From Lachnospiraceae bacterium (GTDB lineage: Bacteria; Bacillota; Clostridia; Lachnospirales; Lachnospiraceae), in the NCBI GenBank assembly GCA_017463255.1, contig JAFTPP010000003.1, positions 1 to 64,000 on the forward strand: a stretch of 64,000 bases of DNA. Direction: 5' to 3'. The position numbers and the translations under genes were made by a program. Within the stretch, counting starts at the first letter, position 1; every line of letters begins with the position of its first letter. Below, piece by piece: positions 53,156-61,478 of this stretch. The notes beneath the pieces are model-generated. The model saw only the letters and a list, made by a program, of their open reading frames with translations, had not been told where the DNA came from and did no database searches.

Positions 53156-54077
53156 GTTTTGTCCCCTTTCCGTCTATGATTTTTTCTATGGTTCCCGCAC
53201 CGTTTCTGTTAGACAGAAAAATAAATCTCTGTATGTTCAAGTTCTCTTTATGCTGTAATTCCTCCAAGGAAGAACCGTGCATGGTAGCTAAAATCCTGCA
53301 TCCGCTGTAACTTGCCCGAACCAGTTCCTCTGCCTCTCCTTTTGTACCCAACTCATCTACGGCGATAATTCGTGGTGACATAGTCCTTAAAAGCATCTTG
53401 ATTCCTATTTCCTTAGGACAACAGCTTAATACATCCGTTCTTGGCCCCAACTGCATCTGAGGAACACCATGGAATGCAGCGCTGATTTCACTTCTTTCAT
53501 CCACCACCCCTACTCTCGTTCCCTGCTGACTTTTGTTTCCTGTAGACAGATTACGGATTAAATCTCTAAGAAGAGTGGTTTTTCCACAACCGGGAGGGCT
53601 AATAATTAAAGTGTTCTGATATTCTTTTTTCTCAAATAAAAAAGGATATATCCTGTCGCTGATACCGGGCATTTCATGGGCGATTCTTATATTTAATGAA
53701 GCAATATACTTAACTCCCGTTATCTCATGGTTTTTTACAACAACATGTCCGCAAATTCCCACCCTGTGCCCGCCGTGAATGGTAACAAATCCCTGGCTAA
53801 GCTCATCTTCATAGGCATAAACCGAATCATTGCACACCCTCATAAAAACATCCGATATTTCGCGGTAAGAAAAAAAATAAGCATCTTTAAAGTTTGCATT
53901 ACATCCTTTTAATATGCCTGTCCCTGTAAGATAGAATTCCCCGTCTGTTTTACCAATCAAAACCGGTCTGTTTACGCCCAAACGGATTTCCTCTACCGAA
54001 TCGAGCACACAAAAAATCTCTGCAAATAATTCTTTCAGATTACCCGGAAACAATGACTGTATTTCATTACTGTTCAT
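53067..54077 (-). CDS. spoIIIAA: stage III sporulation protein AA, ATPase
   Basis: SpoIIIAA is a cytosolic secretion-type ATPase thought to drive the channel. The 336-residue protein has Walker A TLIISPPGCGKTTLLRDLIR, Walker B PRIIAVDELGTKGEAE, and the conserved start EIRLGVNRPVLI. It is the first gene of the spoIIIA operon. Its last 30 codons overlap spoIIIAB; the C-terminal tail DWDVYAHHRNIGDGNCDETG is not conserved as far as can be judged. Confidence 0.94.
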   Translation of the reverse strand: MNSNEIQSLFPGNLKELFAEIFCVLDSVEEIRLGVNRPVLIGKTDGEFYLTGTGILKGCNANFKDAYFFSYREISDVFMRVCNDSVYAYEDELSQGFVTIHGGHRVGICGHVVVKNHEITGVKYIASLNIRIAHEMPGISDRIYPFLFEKKEYQNTLIISPPGCGKTTLLRDLIRNLSTGNKSQQGTRVGVVDERSEISAAFHGVPQMQLGPRTDVLSCCPKEIGIKMLLRTMSPRIIAVDELGTKGEAEELVRASYSGCRILATMHGSSLEELQHKENLNIQRFIFLSNRNGAGTIEKIIDGKGTKLEMDWDVYAHHRNIGDGNCDETGALFKTW

Positions 54078-54126
54078 ACTTTGTCACCTCTATCAAAATA
54101 TATGTTGCAATGTACAAGTTATGCAT

Positions 54127-54160
54127 AAAAAAAGAGACTATATCAAACTGATATAGTCTC
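54127..54160 (-). terminator. intrinsic terminator of the small zinc-ribbon lipoprotein gene
   Basis: GAGACTATATCA pairs perfectly with TGATATAGTCTC around a 3-nt loop, and on the minus strand a run of seven T follows. It lies 12 bp past the stop codon. Confidence 0.9.
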
Positions 54161-54171
54161 ACAAAAACATA

Positions 54172-54363
54172 TTAATTACCCATCCACTCATTTAAAATCT
54201 GATTATCCCTGTCACAATCTTCACAGATTACGGAGTCACCATATTTAACACCGTCACCACGGAATAGTCTGTCACACATTGGGCAGGTTTTGCTTGCTTC
54301 ACAACCGCAAAGGCTCATAAGAAGCAACAAAATCATTGCTACGGATATTACTCTTTTTTTCAT
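54172..54363 (-). CDS. small lipoprotein with a four-cysteine zinc-ribbon motif
   Basis: The 63-residue product has a lipoprotein signal (MKKRVISVAMILLLLMSLCGC, lipid Cys 21). The remaining 42 residues contain C27-x2-C30 and C47-x2-C50 (TCPMCDRLF, VICEDC), a metal-binding knuckle pair. An exported protein of this kind may bind zinc or be a small chaperone-like factor; no family is recognised. It lies 11 bp after pnp and ends in its own strong terminator, so it is the last gene of the pnp transcript. Confidence 0.8.
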   Translation of the reverse strand: MKKRVISVAMILLLLMSLCGCEASKTCPMCDRLFRGDGVKYGDSVICEDCDRDNQILNEWMGN

Positions 54364-54374
54364 AAAGATTCCTC

Positions 54375-56465
54375 TTACTGTTCGTTCACATCTTTCATAG
54401 AGAAGCTGATACGACCCATTTTATCTTTTCCAAGACAAACAACAGTTACAACATCTCCAAGTGTAAGAACATCTTCTACATGGTTGATTCTTTCCTTAGA
54501 AATCTTAGAAATGTGAACCATTCCTTCTTTACCCGGAGCAAACTCAAGGAATGCACCAAATTCTTTGATACTTACAACTTTACCTTTGAAAATCTGACCT
54601 TCTTCAAATTCAGTTGTAATAATCTTAATCATTTCGACTGCTTTATCCATCATGGCTGCATCTGTACCGCATACGCTTACAGCACCGTCATCTGTGATAT
54701 CAATCTTAACACCTGTCTGGTCAATAATAGCATTAATTGTCTTACCACGCTGACCTACTACTTCACCGATCTTTTCAGGATCAATCTTAATCTGGATAAT
54801 CTTTGGAGCATATTCACCAACAGTTGGACGTGGTTCGCTGATTGCAGGTTTCATACAATTATCCATAATGAATAAACGTGCTTCACGGCATCTTGCAATT
54901 GCACCTTCAACGATAGGTCTTGTTAAACCGTGAATCTTAATATCCATCTGAATAGCTGTAATACCTTCTGTTGTACCTGTTACCTTAAAGTCCATATCAC
55001 CAAAGAAGTCTTCAAGACCCTGGATATCTGTTAATAATACGAAATCGTCATCTTCATCGCCTGTAACAAGACCACATGAAATACCTGCTACCATTTTCTT
55101 AATCGGAACACCGGCAGCCATTAATGACATACAAGATGCACAGGTAGATGCCATTGATGTAGAACCATTTGATTCAAAGGTTTCTGATACAGTACGGATT
55201 GCATATGGGAACTCTTCTTCGGAAGGTAACACAGCAATCAATGCTCTTTCAGCAAGAGCACCATGTCCGATTTCACGACGTCCCGGACCACGGCTTGCTT
55301 TTGTTTCACCTACTGAATATGCAGGGAAGTTATAGTGATGCATATAACGTTTTGCTGTTACATTTTCATCAAGTCCATCAACCTTCTGCATTTCTGATAA
55401 TGGTGCAAGGGTACAAACGTTACAAATCTGTGTCTGTCCACGTTTGAAAATAGCTGAACCATGAACACGGGGAATAACATCAACTTCTGCTGTTAAAGGT
55501 CTGATCTGTGTGATTTCACGACCATCAGGACGTTTATGATCTTTTAAAATCATCTTACGAACTGTTTTCTTTTCATACTGATAAATAGCTTCGCCTAAAA
55601 TAGCAAGCCATTCTTCATTATCTGCAAAAGCTTCTTCTAATTTTGCTGTAATATTCTTAATATTTTCTTCTCTAACCTGTTTTTCATCTGTGAAAACAGC
55701 TGCTTCCATTTCTTCAGGAGTTACAATTGCTTTCATTGCATCAAATAACTCTGCCGGAATTGCACAGCTTTCATAAGCATGTTTTGGTTTTCCAACTTCT
55801 TCAACAATCTGGTTAAAGAATGCATTGATTTTCTGGTTGATTTCATGAGCCATGTAAATAGCTTCAATCATCTTATCTTCAGGAATCTCATTAGCTCCTG
55901 CTTCAATCATAATTACTTTATGCATGGTAGATGCAACTGTAAGGTTTAAGTCACCCTTTGCCCATTCTTCCTGAGTTGGGTTTACGATAAACTGTCCGTC
56001 AATCATACCAATCTGTGTTGTAGCACATGGACCATCAAATGGTACATCTGAAATACTTGCTACAAGTGCTGAACCAAGCATAGCTGCAAGTTCAGGACGG
56101 CATGCAGGATCAACTGACATTACCATATTGTTGATTGCACAATCGTTACGATAATCCTTAGGGAAAAGAGGACGCATAGGACGGTCGATAACACGGCTTG
56201 TTAAAATCGCATTTTCACTTGCCTTTCCTTCTCTCTTATTAAATCCTCCCGGAATTTTACCTACTGCATATAATTTTTCTTCATATTCAACGCTTAATGG
56301 GAAGAAATCGATTCCATCCCTTGGCTTGTCTGAAGCTGTAATTGTAGATAATACTGTTGTGTCGCCGTATTTAATCATAGCGGCTGCATTGGCCTGTGCA
56401 CATACTTTACCGATTTCTACGGTTAATGTGTTTCTGCCAAGTTCCATTGAATAACTCTTAAACAT
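54375..56465 (-). CDS. pnp: polyribonucleotide nucleotidyltransferase (PNPase)
   Basis: PNPase degrades RNA from the 3' end by phosphorolysis. The 696 residues contain two RNase PH domains (RPLFPKDYRNDC, RVHGSAIFKRGQTQ, FVLLTDIQGLEDFFGDMDFKV), a KH domain (about 550-610, IGEVVGQRGKTINAI) and a C-terminal S1 domain (about 622-690, GKVVSIKEFGAFLEFAPGKEGMVHIS). It is preceded by a long leader hairpin and follows rpsO, the conserved order. Confidence 0.98.
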   Translation of the reverse strand: MFKSYSMELGRNTLTVEIGKVCAQANAAAMIKYGDTTVLSTITASDKPRDGIDFFPLSVEYEEKLYAVGKIPGGFNKREGKASENAILTSRVIDRPMRPLFPKDYRNDCAINNMVMSVDPACRPELAAMLGSALVASISDVPFDGPCATTQIGMIDGQFIVNPTQEEWAKGDLNLTVASTMHKVIMIEAGANEIPEDKMIEAIYMAHEINQKINAFFNQIVEEVGKPKHAYESCAIPAELFDAMKAIVTPEEMEAAVFTDEKQVREENIKNITAKLEEAFADNEEWLAILGEAIYQYEKKTVRKMILKDHKRPDGREITQIRPLTAEVDVIPRVHGSAIFKRGQTQICNVCTLAPLSEMQKVDGLDENVTAKRYMHHYNFPAYSVGETKASRGPGRREIGHGALAERALIAVLPSEEEFPYAIRTVSETFESNGSTSMASTCASCMSLMAAGVPIKKMVAGISCGLVTGDEDDDFVLLTDIQGLEDFFGDMDFKVTGTTEGITAIQMDIKIHGLTRPIVEGAIARCREARLFIMDNCMKPAISEPRPTVGEYAPKIIQIKIDPEKIGEVVGQRGKTINAIIDQTGVKIDITDDGAVSVCGTDAAMMDKAVEMIKIITTEFEEGQIFKGKVVSIKEFGAFLEFAPGKEGMVHISKISKERINHVEDVLTLGDVVTVVCLGKDKMGRISFSMKDVNEQ

Positions 56466-56505
56466 AAAATTCTCCTTTCAACTATATCCTCTTTTGATGG
56501 TAACT

Positions 56506-56583
56506 GTAGGAGAAGCCGAAACTACTGAAAAATATACATTTAGAAAATATATGCTTTTCAGTGGTCTCGGGGCAACCTCCTAC
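56506..56583 (-). ncRNA. structured leader of pnp mRNA (candidate autoregulatory stem-loop)
   Basis: On the minus strand GTAGGAG pairs with CTCCTAC, CCGAGA with TTTCGG, CTGAAAA with TTTTCAG, and an AT-rich top stem closes it, giving a 78-nt interrupted hairpin 41-118 bp before the pnp start codon. In Escherichia coli a comparable leader hairpin is cut by RNase III and mediates PNPase autoregulation. Pairing is seen; the function is inferred. Confidence 0.6.
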
Positions 56584-56616
56584 TAAAACAATCGGGCGGA
56601 TTGTACAATCCGCCCG
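56583..56616 (-). terminator. perfect palindrome after rpsO, probable terminator
   Basis: A 24-bp perfect palindrome with arms CGGGCGGATTGT/ACAATCCGCCCG lies 20 bp past rpsO. On the minus strand it is followed by ATTGTTTTAG, a weak T-run, so partial read-through into pnp is likely. Confidence 0.65.
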
Positions 56617-56635
56617 GCAGATTCTTCTGCAATTA

Positions 56636-56902
56636 TTATCTTCTGATTCCAAGTTTCTCAATCAGCGCACGGTATCTTTCAATATCTGTTTTCTTTAAGT
56701 AGTCAAGTAAACCACGTCTCTGACCAACCATCTTGAACATACCACGTCTTGAATGATTATCTTTCGCATGTGTCTTTAAATGCTCTGTAAGTTCTGCGAT
56801 TCTTGCTGATAATACAGCGATCTGAACTTCAGGTGAACCTGTGTCGCCTTCAAATCTTGCATACTCTTTGATAATTGCTGTTTTCTTTTCCTTTGAGATC
56901 AT
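56636..56902 (-). CDS. rpsO: 30S ribosomal protein S15
   Basis: The 88-residue S15 starts [16 protein letters not shown] and contains [32 protein letters not shown] and the C-terminal [23 protein letters not shown], all conserved. The ATG at 56902 has TAGGAGG upstream; the frame is open further upstream but that part is the leader. It is transcribed from the promoter at 56997-57026 and followed by pnp. Confidence 0.98.
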   Translation of the reverse strand: MISKEKKTAIIKEYARFEGDTGSPEVQIAVLSARIAELTEHLKTHAKDNHSRRGMFKMVGQRRGLLDYLKKTDIERYRALIEKLGIRR

Positions 56903-56933
56903 TTTGATAATCCTCCTATAATATAATAATACT

Positions 56934-56979
56934 GCCTTCACTAAGAAACAGGTCGGAGTGTCCTGTATCTGAGTTCGGC
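56934..56979 (-). ncRNA. rpsO leader stem-loop (candidate S15 autoregulatory RNA)
   Basis: On the minus strand the leader folds as GCC-(GA)-ACT-C-AGA-T-ACAGG, a 9-nt loop ACACTCCGA, then CCTGT-T-TCT-T-AGT-GAA-GGC: four stem blocks, with an internal GA/GAA loop near the base. S15 represses its own mRNA in many bacteria through such structures. The loop ends 31 bp before the start codon, so binding could block ribosome access. Pairing is seen; S15 binding is inferred. Confidence 0.6.
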
Positions 56980-56996
56980 TAAATTCATACTTTGTG

Positions 56997-57026
56997 AGTA
57001 TAACACACAATATTCCCTTTTGTAAA
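56997..57026 (-). promoter_or_regulatory. promoter of rpsO
   Basis: TTTACA (57021-57026) and TATACT (56997-57002) are spaced by 18 bp on the minus strand, giving a leader of about 90 nt that contains the S15-type hairpin. Confidence 0.75.
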
Positions 57027-57046
57027 TAGCAATTTGCCAATTTTTC

Positions 57047-58132
57047 CTACTCTACCAGTCTTCTTGCACAAGTAGGTGTCCTATAGGTTAACTTGGAAAT
57101 CTTAATTCCGTTTTTCGGACTGCTGGCATGTACCACCTTATTATCACCAATATAAATGGTTACATGGTTAATTCCCGTTTCATCAGAATAAAAAACCAAA
57201 TCACCTGGTCTTAAATCAGAAATGGCAACTTCTGTACCATAAGTTGACTGTCTTCTGGCTGAATGGGGAAGTGTTACGCCATACTTCTTAAAAATAGTTA
57301 ATGTAAAACCGGAACAATCCGCTCCTTTGGTAAGGCTTGTTCCGCCATACACATAAGGATTACCTACAAACTGAACCGCATATTCTGCAATCTCAATTCC
57401 CACATCTGTTACACCTTTACCATACTTTACTTCTGTCATGGTAAGTGCAGTTTCTAAAACATAAGAAATTGTAATATAATCTTTGGAAACATATCCTTCG
57501 CTTCCATCATATGCAATTTTGACCCAACCATCCAGATCTTCCAAAACTTGCCAGGTAGTTCCGTTTTTTACCATTCCAAGTTTCTTACAATTTGTATTTG
57601 GTTCTTTTCTTACCTTGAGATTCTGCGCTGTAACAGTTGCTGCAAGCATCTGCACTTCTTCCGCCCGTTCCATCGCCGCATCGCCGCTTAACAAATAGTC
57701 ATTTGAAACATACCCGGTTACTTTTCCGGAGGATATGTAACTCCATCCATCTTCCACACTGATGATTTCACATCCGGCGTTATAGGGAAGCATTCCTACC
57801 TGCTTGGCATCCCCCGAAGCAGTCTCTCTTATATTCAGGCCTTCTAAAGCATCGGAAACACCCAGTTCGTGATATCCCCAAAAGCTTAGCTCCTGTTTTG
57901 CCTCCCTTGTATATGCACTGGCGGAAGGCTGTACCTGTTCTTCTTCCTTCGATTCTATATAATGCTTCCATTCTAAGCGTGATATATTATCAATGTCGCT
58001 AAGAACATCCTCTACTCCTGCCGTATTTGAAGAAGCTTCCTCTTTTGTATAGGCAGCATAGCTTTCCTGCGGACTTGCCAAAATAACAATGATTACTATG
58101 CCGAGAATGTCTCTAATCCATTTTTTCTTCAT
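57047..58132 (-). CDS. secreted SH3-NlpC/P60 peptidoglycan endopeptidase
   Basis: This secreted 361-residue protein has a signal sequence (about 1-27, ending SYAA), a short helical linker, two bacterial SH3 domains (about 92-147 and 166-222) and an NlpC/P60 domain with catalytic C273 (GADCSGFTLTIFKKYG), H323 (INHVTIYIGD) and H335 (VVHASS). It probably cuts gamma-D-Glu-diamino acid bonds in wall peptides. It lies between ribF and rpsO, which are usually adjacent, so it is an insertion into a conserved block. It ends just before the rpsO promoter. Confidence 0.92.
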   Translation of the reverse strand: MKKKWIRDILGIVIIVILASPQESYAAYTKEEASSNTAGVEDVLSDIDNISRLEWKHYIESKEEEQVQPSASAYTREAKQELSFWGYHELGVSDALEGLNIRETASGDAKQVGMLPYNAGCEIISVEDGWSYISSGKVTGYVSNDYLLSGDAAMERAEEVQMLAATVTAQNLKVRKEPNTNCKKLGMVKNGTTWQVLEDLDGWVKIAYDGSEGYVSKDYITISYVLETALTMTEVKYGKGVTDVGIEIAEYAVQFVGNPYVYGGTSLTKGADCSGFTLTIFKKYGVTLPHSARRQSTYGTEVAISDLRPGDLVFYSDETGINHVTIYIGDNKVVHASSPKNGIKISKLTYRTPTCARRLVE

Positions 58133-58214
58133 AATTCATAGTCCCTTACATAAACCTTTGAGTTTGCATGCTAACTTCAAGAAAATTATAACATGTGAAC
58201 AAGCTGTGTCAATG

Positions 58215-59144
58215 TTAATATCTGCCACCAAAATGGTACTCCTGTCCTTTTCTTTTATCCTGTTCCAATTGGCGGATTAATAATTCCACAGTTTCAAATT
58301 TCTGTTCCGGACGCAAAAACTGAAGCAGATACACTTCAATTTTTTTACCATACAAATCTCCCGAATAGTTATATAAGAAGGTTTCGACACCAACCACCGG
58401 TTTATCACTTACCGTAGGTTTCATTCCAATATTAGTGATAGCAGCATATTCACAACCGTCTACTCTCACTTTAGAAAAATAAACCCCAAAAGGCGGCAAC
58501 AACTTATCCTCTGACGGGATTAAATTTGCTGTAGGCATATGAAAGCCTGTCCCTTTGTTACTTCCATGACTCACAACACCTCTAAGACTGTAAGGGGTCC
58601 CTAAAAGACGGCCTACATACTCCATGTTTCCTTCAAGGACACTGTCACGTATGAGAGTTGAGCTGATAATTTTCTCGTCATAACGCAATTTTTCAATAAC
58701 ATTTACTTCGTATCCAAATTCTTTTGATAAAGATTGTAAAAGAGATAAATCACCTGCACCTTTTTTACCGTACGAAATATCTTCCCCTGCCACCAGCACC
58801 TTCGTATGCAACCGTTCCACAAGCACCTCTTTAATAAAGATTTCCGGTAAAATATCTGCCGTATTCCGGTTCATGGGATATTCAATCAGCACATCGATTC
58901 CCATACTCTCTAACCATTCACGTTTTTCTTCCCTGGTTAAAAGAACTTTTTCCTTTCCACCTGAAAAAAATACAGCAGGAGACGGGTCAAAGGTAAAAGC
59001 AACTGCCTGATATCCTTTTTCCTTATATTTTATTACCTGTTCTAACAACATCTGATGACCTTTATGTACTCCATCAAATTTCCCGATGGCTACCGCTGAA
59101 GGTCCGTTAATGTGAATATCTGTAGTATTCGCAAGAATAATCAT
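58215..59144 (-). CDS. ribF: bifunctional riboflavin kinase/FAD synthetase
   Basis: RibF makes FMN and FAD. The 309-residue protein has an N-terminal nucleotidyltransferase domain (VAIGKFDGVHKGHQMLLEQV, ISSTLIRDSVLEG) and a C-terminal kinase domain (about 185-305, GTGFHMPTANLIP, AITNIGMKPT, VETFLYNYSGDLYG, FLRPEQKFETVELLIRQL). It follows truB by 5 bp. Length is normal. Confidence 0.96.
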   Translation of the reverse strand: MIILANTTDIHINGPSAVAIGKFDGVHKGHQMLLEQVIKYKEKGYQAVAFTFDPSPAVFFSGGKEKVLLTREEKREWLESMGIDVLIEYPMNRNTADILPEIFIKEVLVERLHTKVLVAGEDISYGKKGAGDLSLLQSLSKEFGYEVNVIEKLRYDEKIISSTLIRDSVLEGNMEYVGRLLGTPYSLRGVVSHGSNKGTGFHMPTANLIPSEDKLLPPFGVYFSKVRVDGCEYAAITNIGMKPTVSDKPVVGVETFLYNYSGDLYGKKIEVYLLQFLRPEQKFETVELLIRQLEQDKRKGQEYHFGGRY

Positions 59145-59149
59145 AATTT

Positions 59150-60055
59150 TTACTCCATGCCCAAGAACATTTTTTCCGGTCCGTAAGCATCTTCTTTTTT
59201 CTGATAGATTGCAGAAAACTTTCCTTTAGAATCATATACCCTGACTCTTTGGGGCATTGTCTTTACACCCTCACCATCCAGCATCTTAAGCTGATGAAAG
59301 AATAAAGCATTCCCATTCATTAAAAAGCGCTCTGCATTTTCTTTTACCTGTACCGCCGGTAATTCCATAAATACAGAATCAATAGGCATTAACACTTTAG
59401 AAAGCTCTCCTAAGTCGCGCAAAGCTTCTATTTGTAAAAGAGTCCGGGCCTCATTAAGGCAAAAATTCGACACTCTGGTACGCACAAGACTCTGCATTGC
59501 GCCACCGGTTCCAAGCTTTCTTCCGATATCATCACAAAGACTTCTGATGTAAGTCCCCTTAGAGCAGGATACCCGCATTTTAATAACCGGAAGTTCTATT
59601 GACAATATTTCTATTTCTTCGATGGTAACCTTTCTTGCAGTCCGTTCAATTTCCTGTCCGTTTCTTGCAAGCTCGTATAGTTTTTTCCCATCTACTTTTA
59701 AGGCTGAATACATGGGTGGAATCTGGTCATAGGTACCCACAAACCCTAAAATCACTTCTCTTACCTCATCTACAGTCACATTGACCGGTGATTCAGTCAA
59801 GACATTCCCTGTCATATCTAAGGTATCCGTTGTCACTCCTAATAATAGCTCTGCCACGTACTCCTTACTCTTATCCGTAAGCATATCGCATAGCTTTGTT
59901 GCCTTTCCCACACATACCGGTAAAACTCCGGTTGCATCAGGATCCAACGTTCCTGTATGACCGATTTTTCGCTCTTTTAGGATTCCCCGAAGTTTGGCAA
60001 CTACGTCAAAAGAAGTATATCCTTTTTCTTTATATACATTAATGATTCCGTTCAT
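59150..60055 (-). CDS. truB: tRNA pseudouridine-55 synthase
   Basis: TruB modifies U55 in the T-loop of tRNA. The 301-residue protein has the catalytic motif GHTGTLDPDATGVLPVCVG (Asp in LDP, about residue 38) and the KLYELARNG region, plus SCSKGTYIRSLCDDIG. The end is the PUA-like domain. It lies 23 bp after nrnA in the usual infB-rbfA-nrnA-truB-ribF order. Confidence 0.97.
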   Translation of the reverse strand: MNGIINVYKEKGYTSFDVVAKLRGILKERKIGHTGTLDPDATGVLPVCVGKATKLCDMLTDKSKEYVAELLLGVTTDTLDMTGNVLTESPVNVTVDEVREVILGFVGTYDQIPPMYSALKVDGKKLYELARNGQEIERTARKVTIEEIEILSIELPVIKMRVSCSKGTYIRSLCDDIGRKLGTGGAMQSLVRTRVSNFCLNEARTLLQIEALRDLGELSKVLMPIDSVFMELPAVQVKENAERFLMNGNALFFHQLKMLDGEGVKTMPQRVRVYDSKGKFSAIYQKKEDAYGPEKMFLGME

Positions 60056-60078
60056 AACGAAACTCCATCTTATATTTT

Positions 60079-61032
60079 CTATAGCTTTAACTGTTTCTGA
60101 ATGTATAAGGACAGATTGTTGACAACATCATGGAACGTACCTCTTACCGTACATCCTGCGGCTCTTGCATGACCACCGCCCCCAAAATTCTCAGCAACTT
60201 CTGCTACATTCACTTTTTCATTGGAACGAAGACTTACCTTATACTCCATGGTACCGATTTCATACATAAAAATAGCGCAATCCACACCACGGGTATTCTT
60301 TAACTGGCTTACTATGCCATCCAAATGCTTCGGCTTGGCATCATAAAACTCCATGGTTTTACGGTCTACGCTGCTTACAATGCAGTGTCCGTCCATAAAA
60401 AGAATACTTTCTAATAACGCCCTTCCCAATATCTGGTTCTGTACATAAGTTTTTTCATAAAAAGTCTTTTGAATCAATGCCGGAAAATCAAAGTCATAAG
60501 TGATAAGCTTTCCTGCAATCTCCATTGTCTTTTTTGAAGTATTGGAGTACTGGAAAACTCCTGTATCGTTAATCATTCCGATATAAATCGCCTTGGCAAT
60601 CTCTGTATCAAGTTTTTCTTTATCAATTACATCATATACTAACTCACTTGCGCTACTTGCTTCAGGCACAATATAATTAATATCCCCACTTCCTGATGCA
60701 TTGGAAAGGTGATGATCTATATTAATGACTTTTCCCGCGTTCTGAATTAATTTTTCGCACGCGCCTGTTCTATCCTTTGCACAATCAAGCACAATAAAAG
60801 TATCAATGCTTCCTAAGAATTCTTCCGCTTTTTCTATTTTATCCGTATCCTTAATCACATAAAAAATAGTTGGGATATCTTCTAAGAAAACATGCACTTT
60901 TAACTGCGGCATAGCTTTTTGCAAATATAAATACATTGCCATACAGGCACCGATACAGTCTCCGTCCGGACGGATATGACCTGTAATCCCAACTTCCCTT
61001 GCTCCTGCAAGCTCATTCTCAATATTAATCAT
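60079..61032 (-). CDS. nrnA: DHH-family nanoRNase / pAp phosphatase
   Basis: NrnA degrades very short RNAs and 3'-phosphoadenosine 5'-phosphate. The 317-residue protein has the DHH motif NIDHHLSNASGSGD, an N-terminal metal site HIRPDGDCIGACMAMYL and the DHHA1 motif FGGGGHARAAGCTV. The ATG at 61032 has GGAGAAG upstream and gives a normal N terminus; upstream codons overlap rbfA. It lies in the translation cluster. Confidence 0.94.
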   Translation of the reverse strand: MINIENELAGAREVGITGHIRPDGDCIGACMAMYLYLQKAMPQLKVHVFLEDIPTIFYVIKDTDKIEKAEEFLGSIDTFIVLDCAKDRTGACEKLIQNAGKVINIDHHLSNASGSGDINYIVPEASSASELVYDVIDKEKLDTEIAKAIYIGMINDTGVFQYSNTSKKTMEIAGKLITYDFDFPALIQKTFYEKTYVQNQILGRALLESILFMDGHCIVSSVDRKTMEFYDAKPKHLDGIVSQLKNTRGVDCAIFMYEIGTMEYKVSLRSNEKVNVAEVAENFGGGGHARAAGCTVRGTFHDVVNNLSLYIQKQLKL

Positions 61033-61072
61033 ACTTCTTCTCCAAACACACAAATTCAAGAAAAGAGGCGCA

Positions 61073-61453
61073 TTACGCCTCTGTTTCTTCATCATCCTTT
61101 AAATCCTTAGTTACATCATCAATCATTTTAGACATGCTTACACCATATGCAATGGACTGGTCTATAATAAATCTGATTTCCGGTGTATTTCTAAGGTTGA
61201 TTTTACGTGCTAACTGGTTTTTAATAAAACCTACAGCACTATTTAAACCTGCAAGAGTGTCTTCACAGGACTTCTCATCCCCGAGAACACTAATCCATGC
61301 TTTACAGGTTTTTAAATCCGGTGCGACTTCTACAGCCACAACGCTGGTCAGCGGATTAATCCGCGGATCTTTAATTTCTCCACGGATAATCTCTGCCAAT
61401 ACTCTATGCACCTCACCATTAATTCTGGTGCTTTTAATACTGTTTTTTCTCAT
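61073..61453 (-). CDS. rbfA: ribosome-binding factor A
   Basis: The 126-residue KH-like protein helps mature 16S rRNA. It contains VHRVLAEIIRGEIKDPRI, VAVEVAPDLKTCKAWISVLG and RKINLRNTPEIRFIIDQSIAYG, all conserved. It lies 25 bp after infB. The C-terminal tail is acidic (KDLKDDEETEA). Confidence 0.96.
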   Translation of the reverse strand: MRKNSIKSTRINGEVHRVLAEIIRGEIKDPRINPLTSVVAVEVAPDLKTCKAWISVLGDEKSCEDTLAGLNSAVGFIKNQLARKINLRNTPEIRFIIDQSIAYGVSMSKMIDDVTKDLKDDEETEA

Positions 61454-61478
61454 GAACTGCTCCCATCTGCCCTATCAA

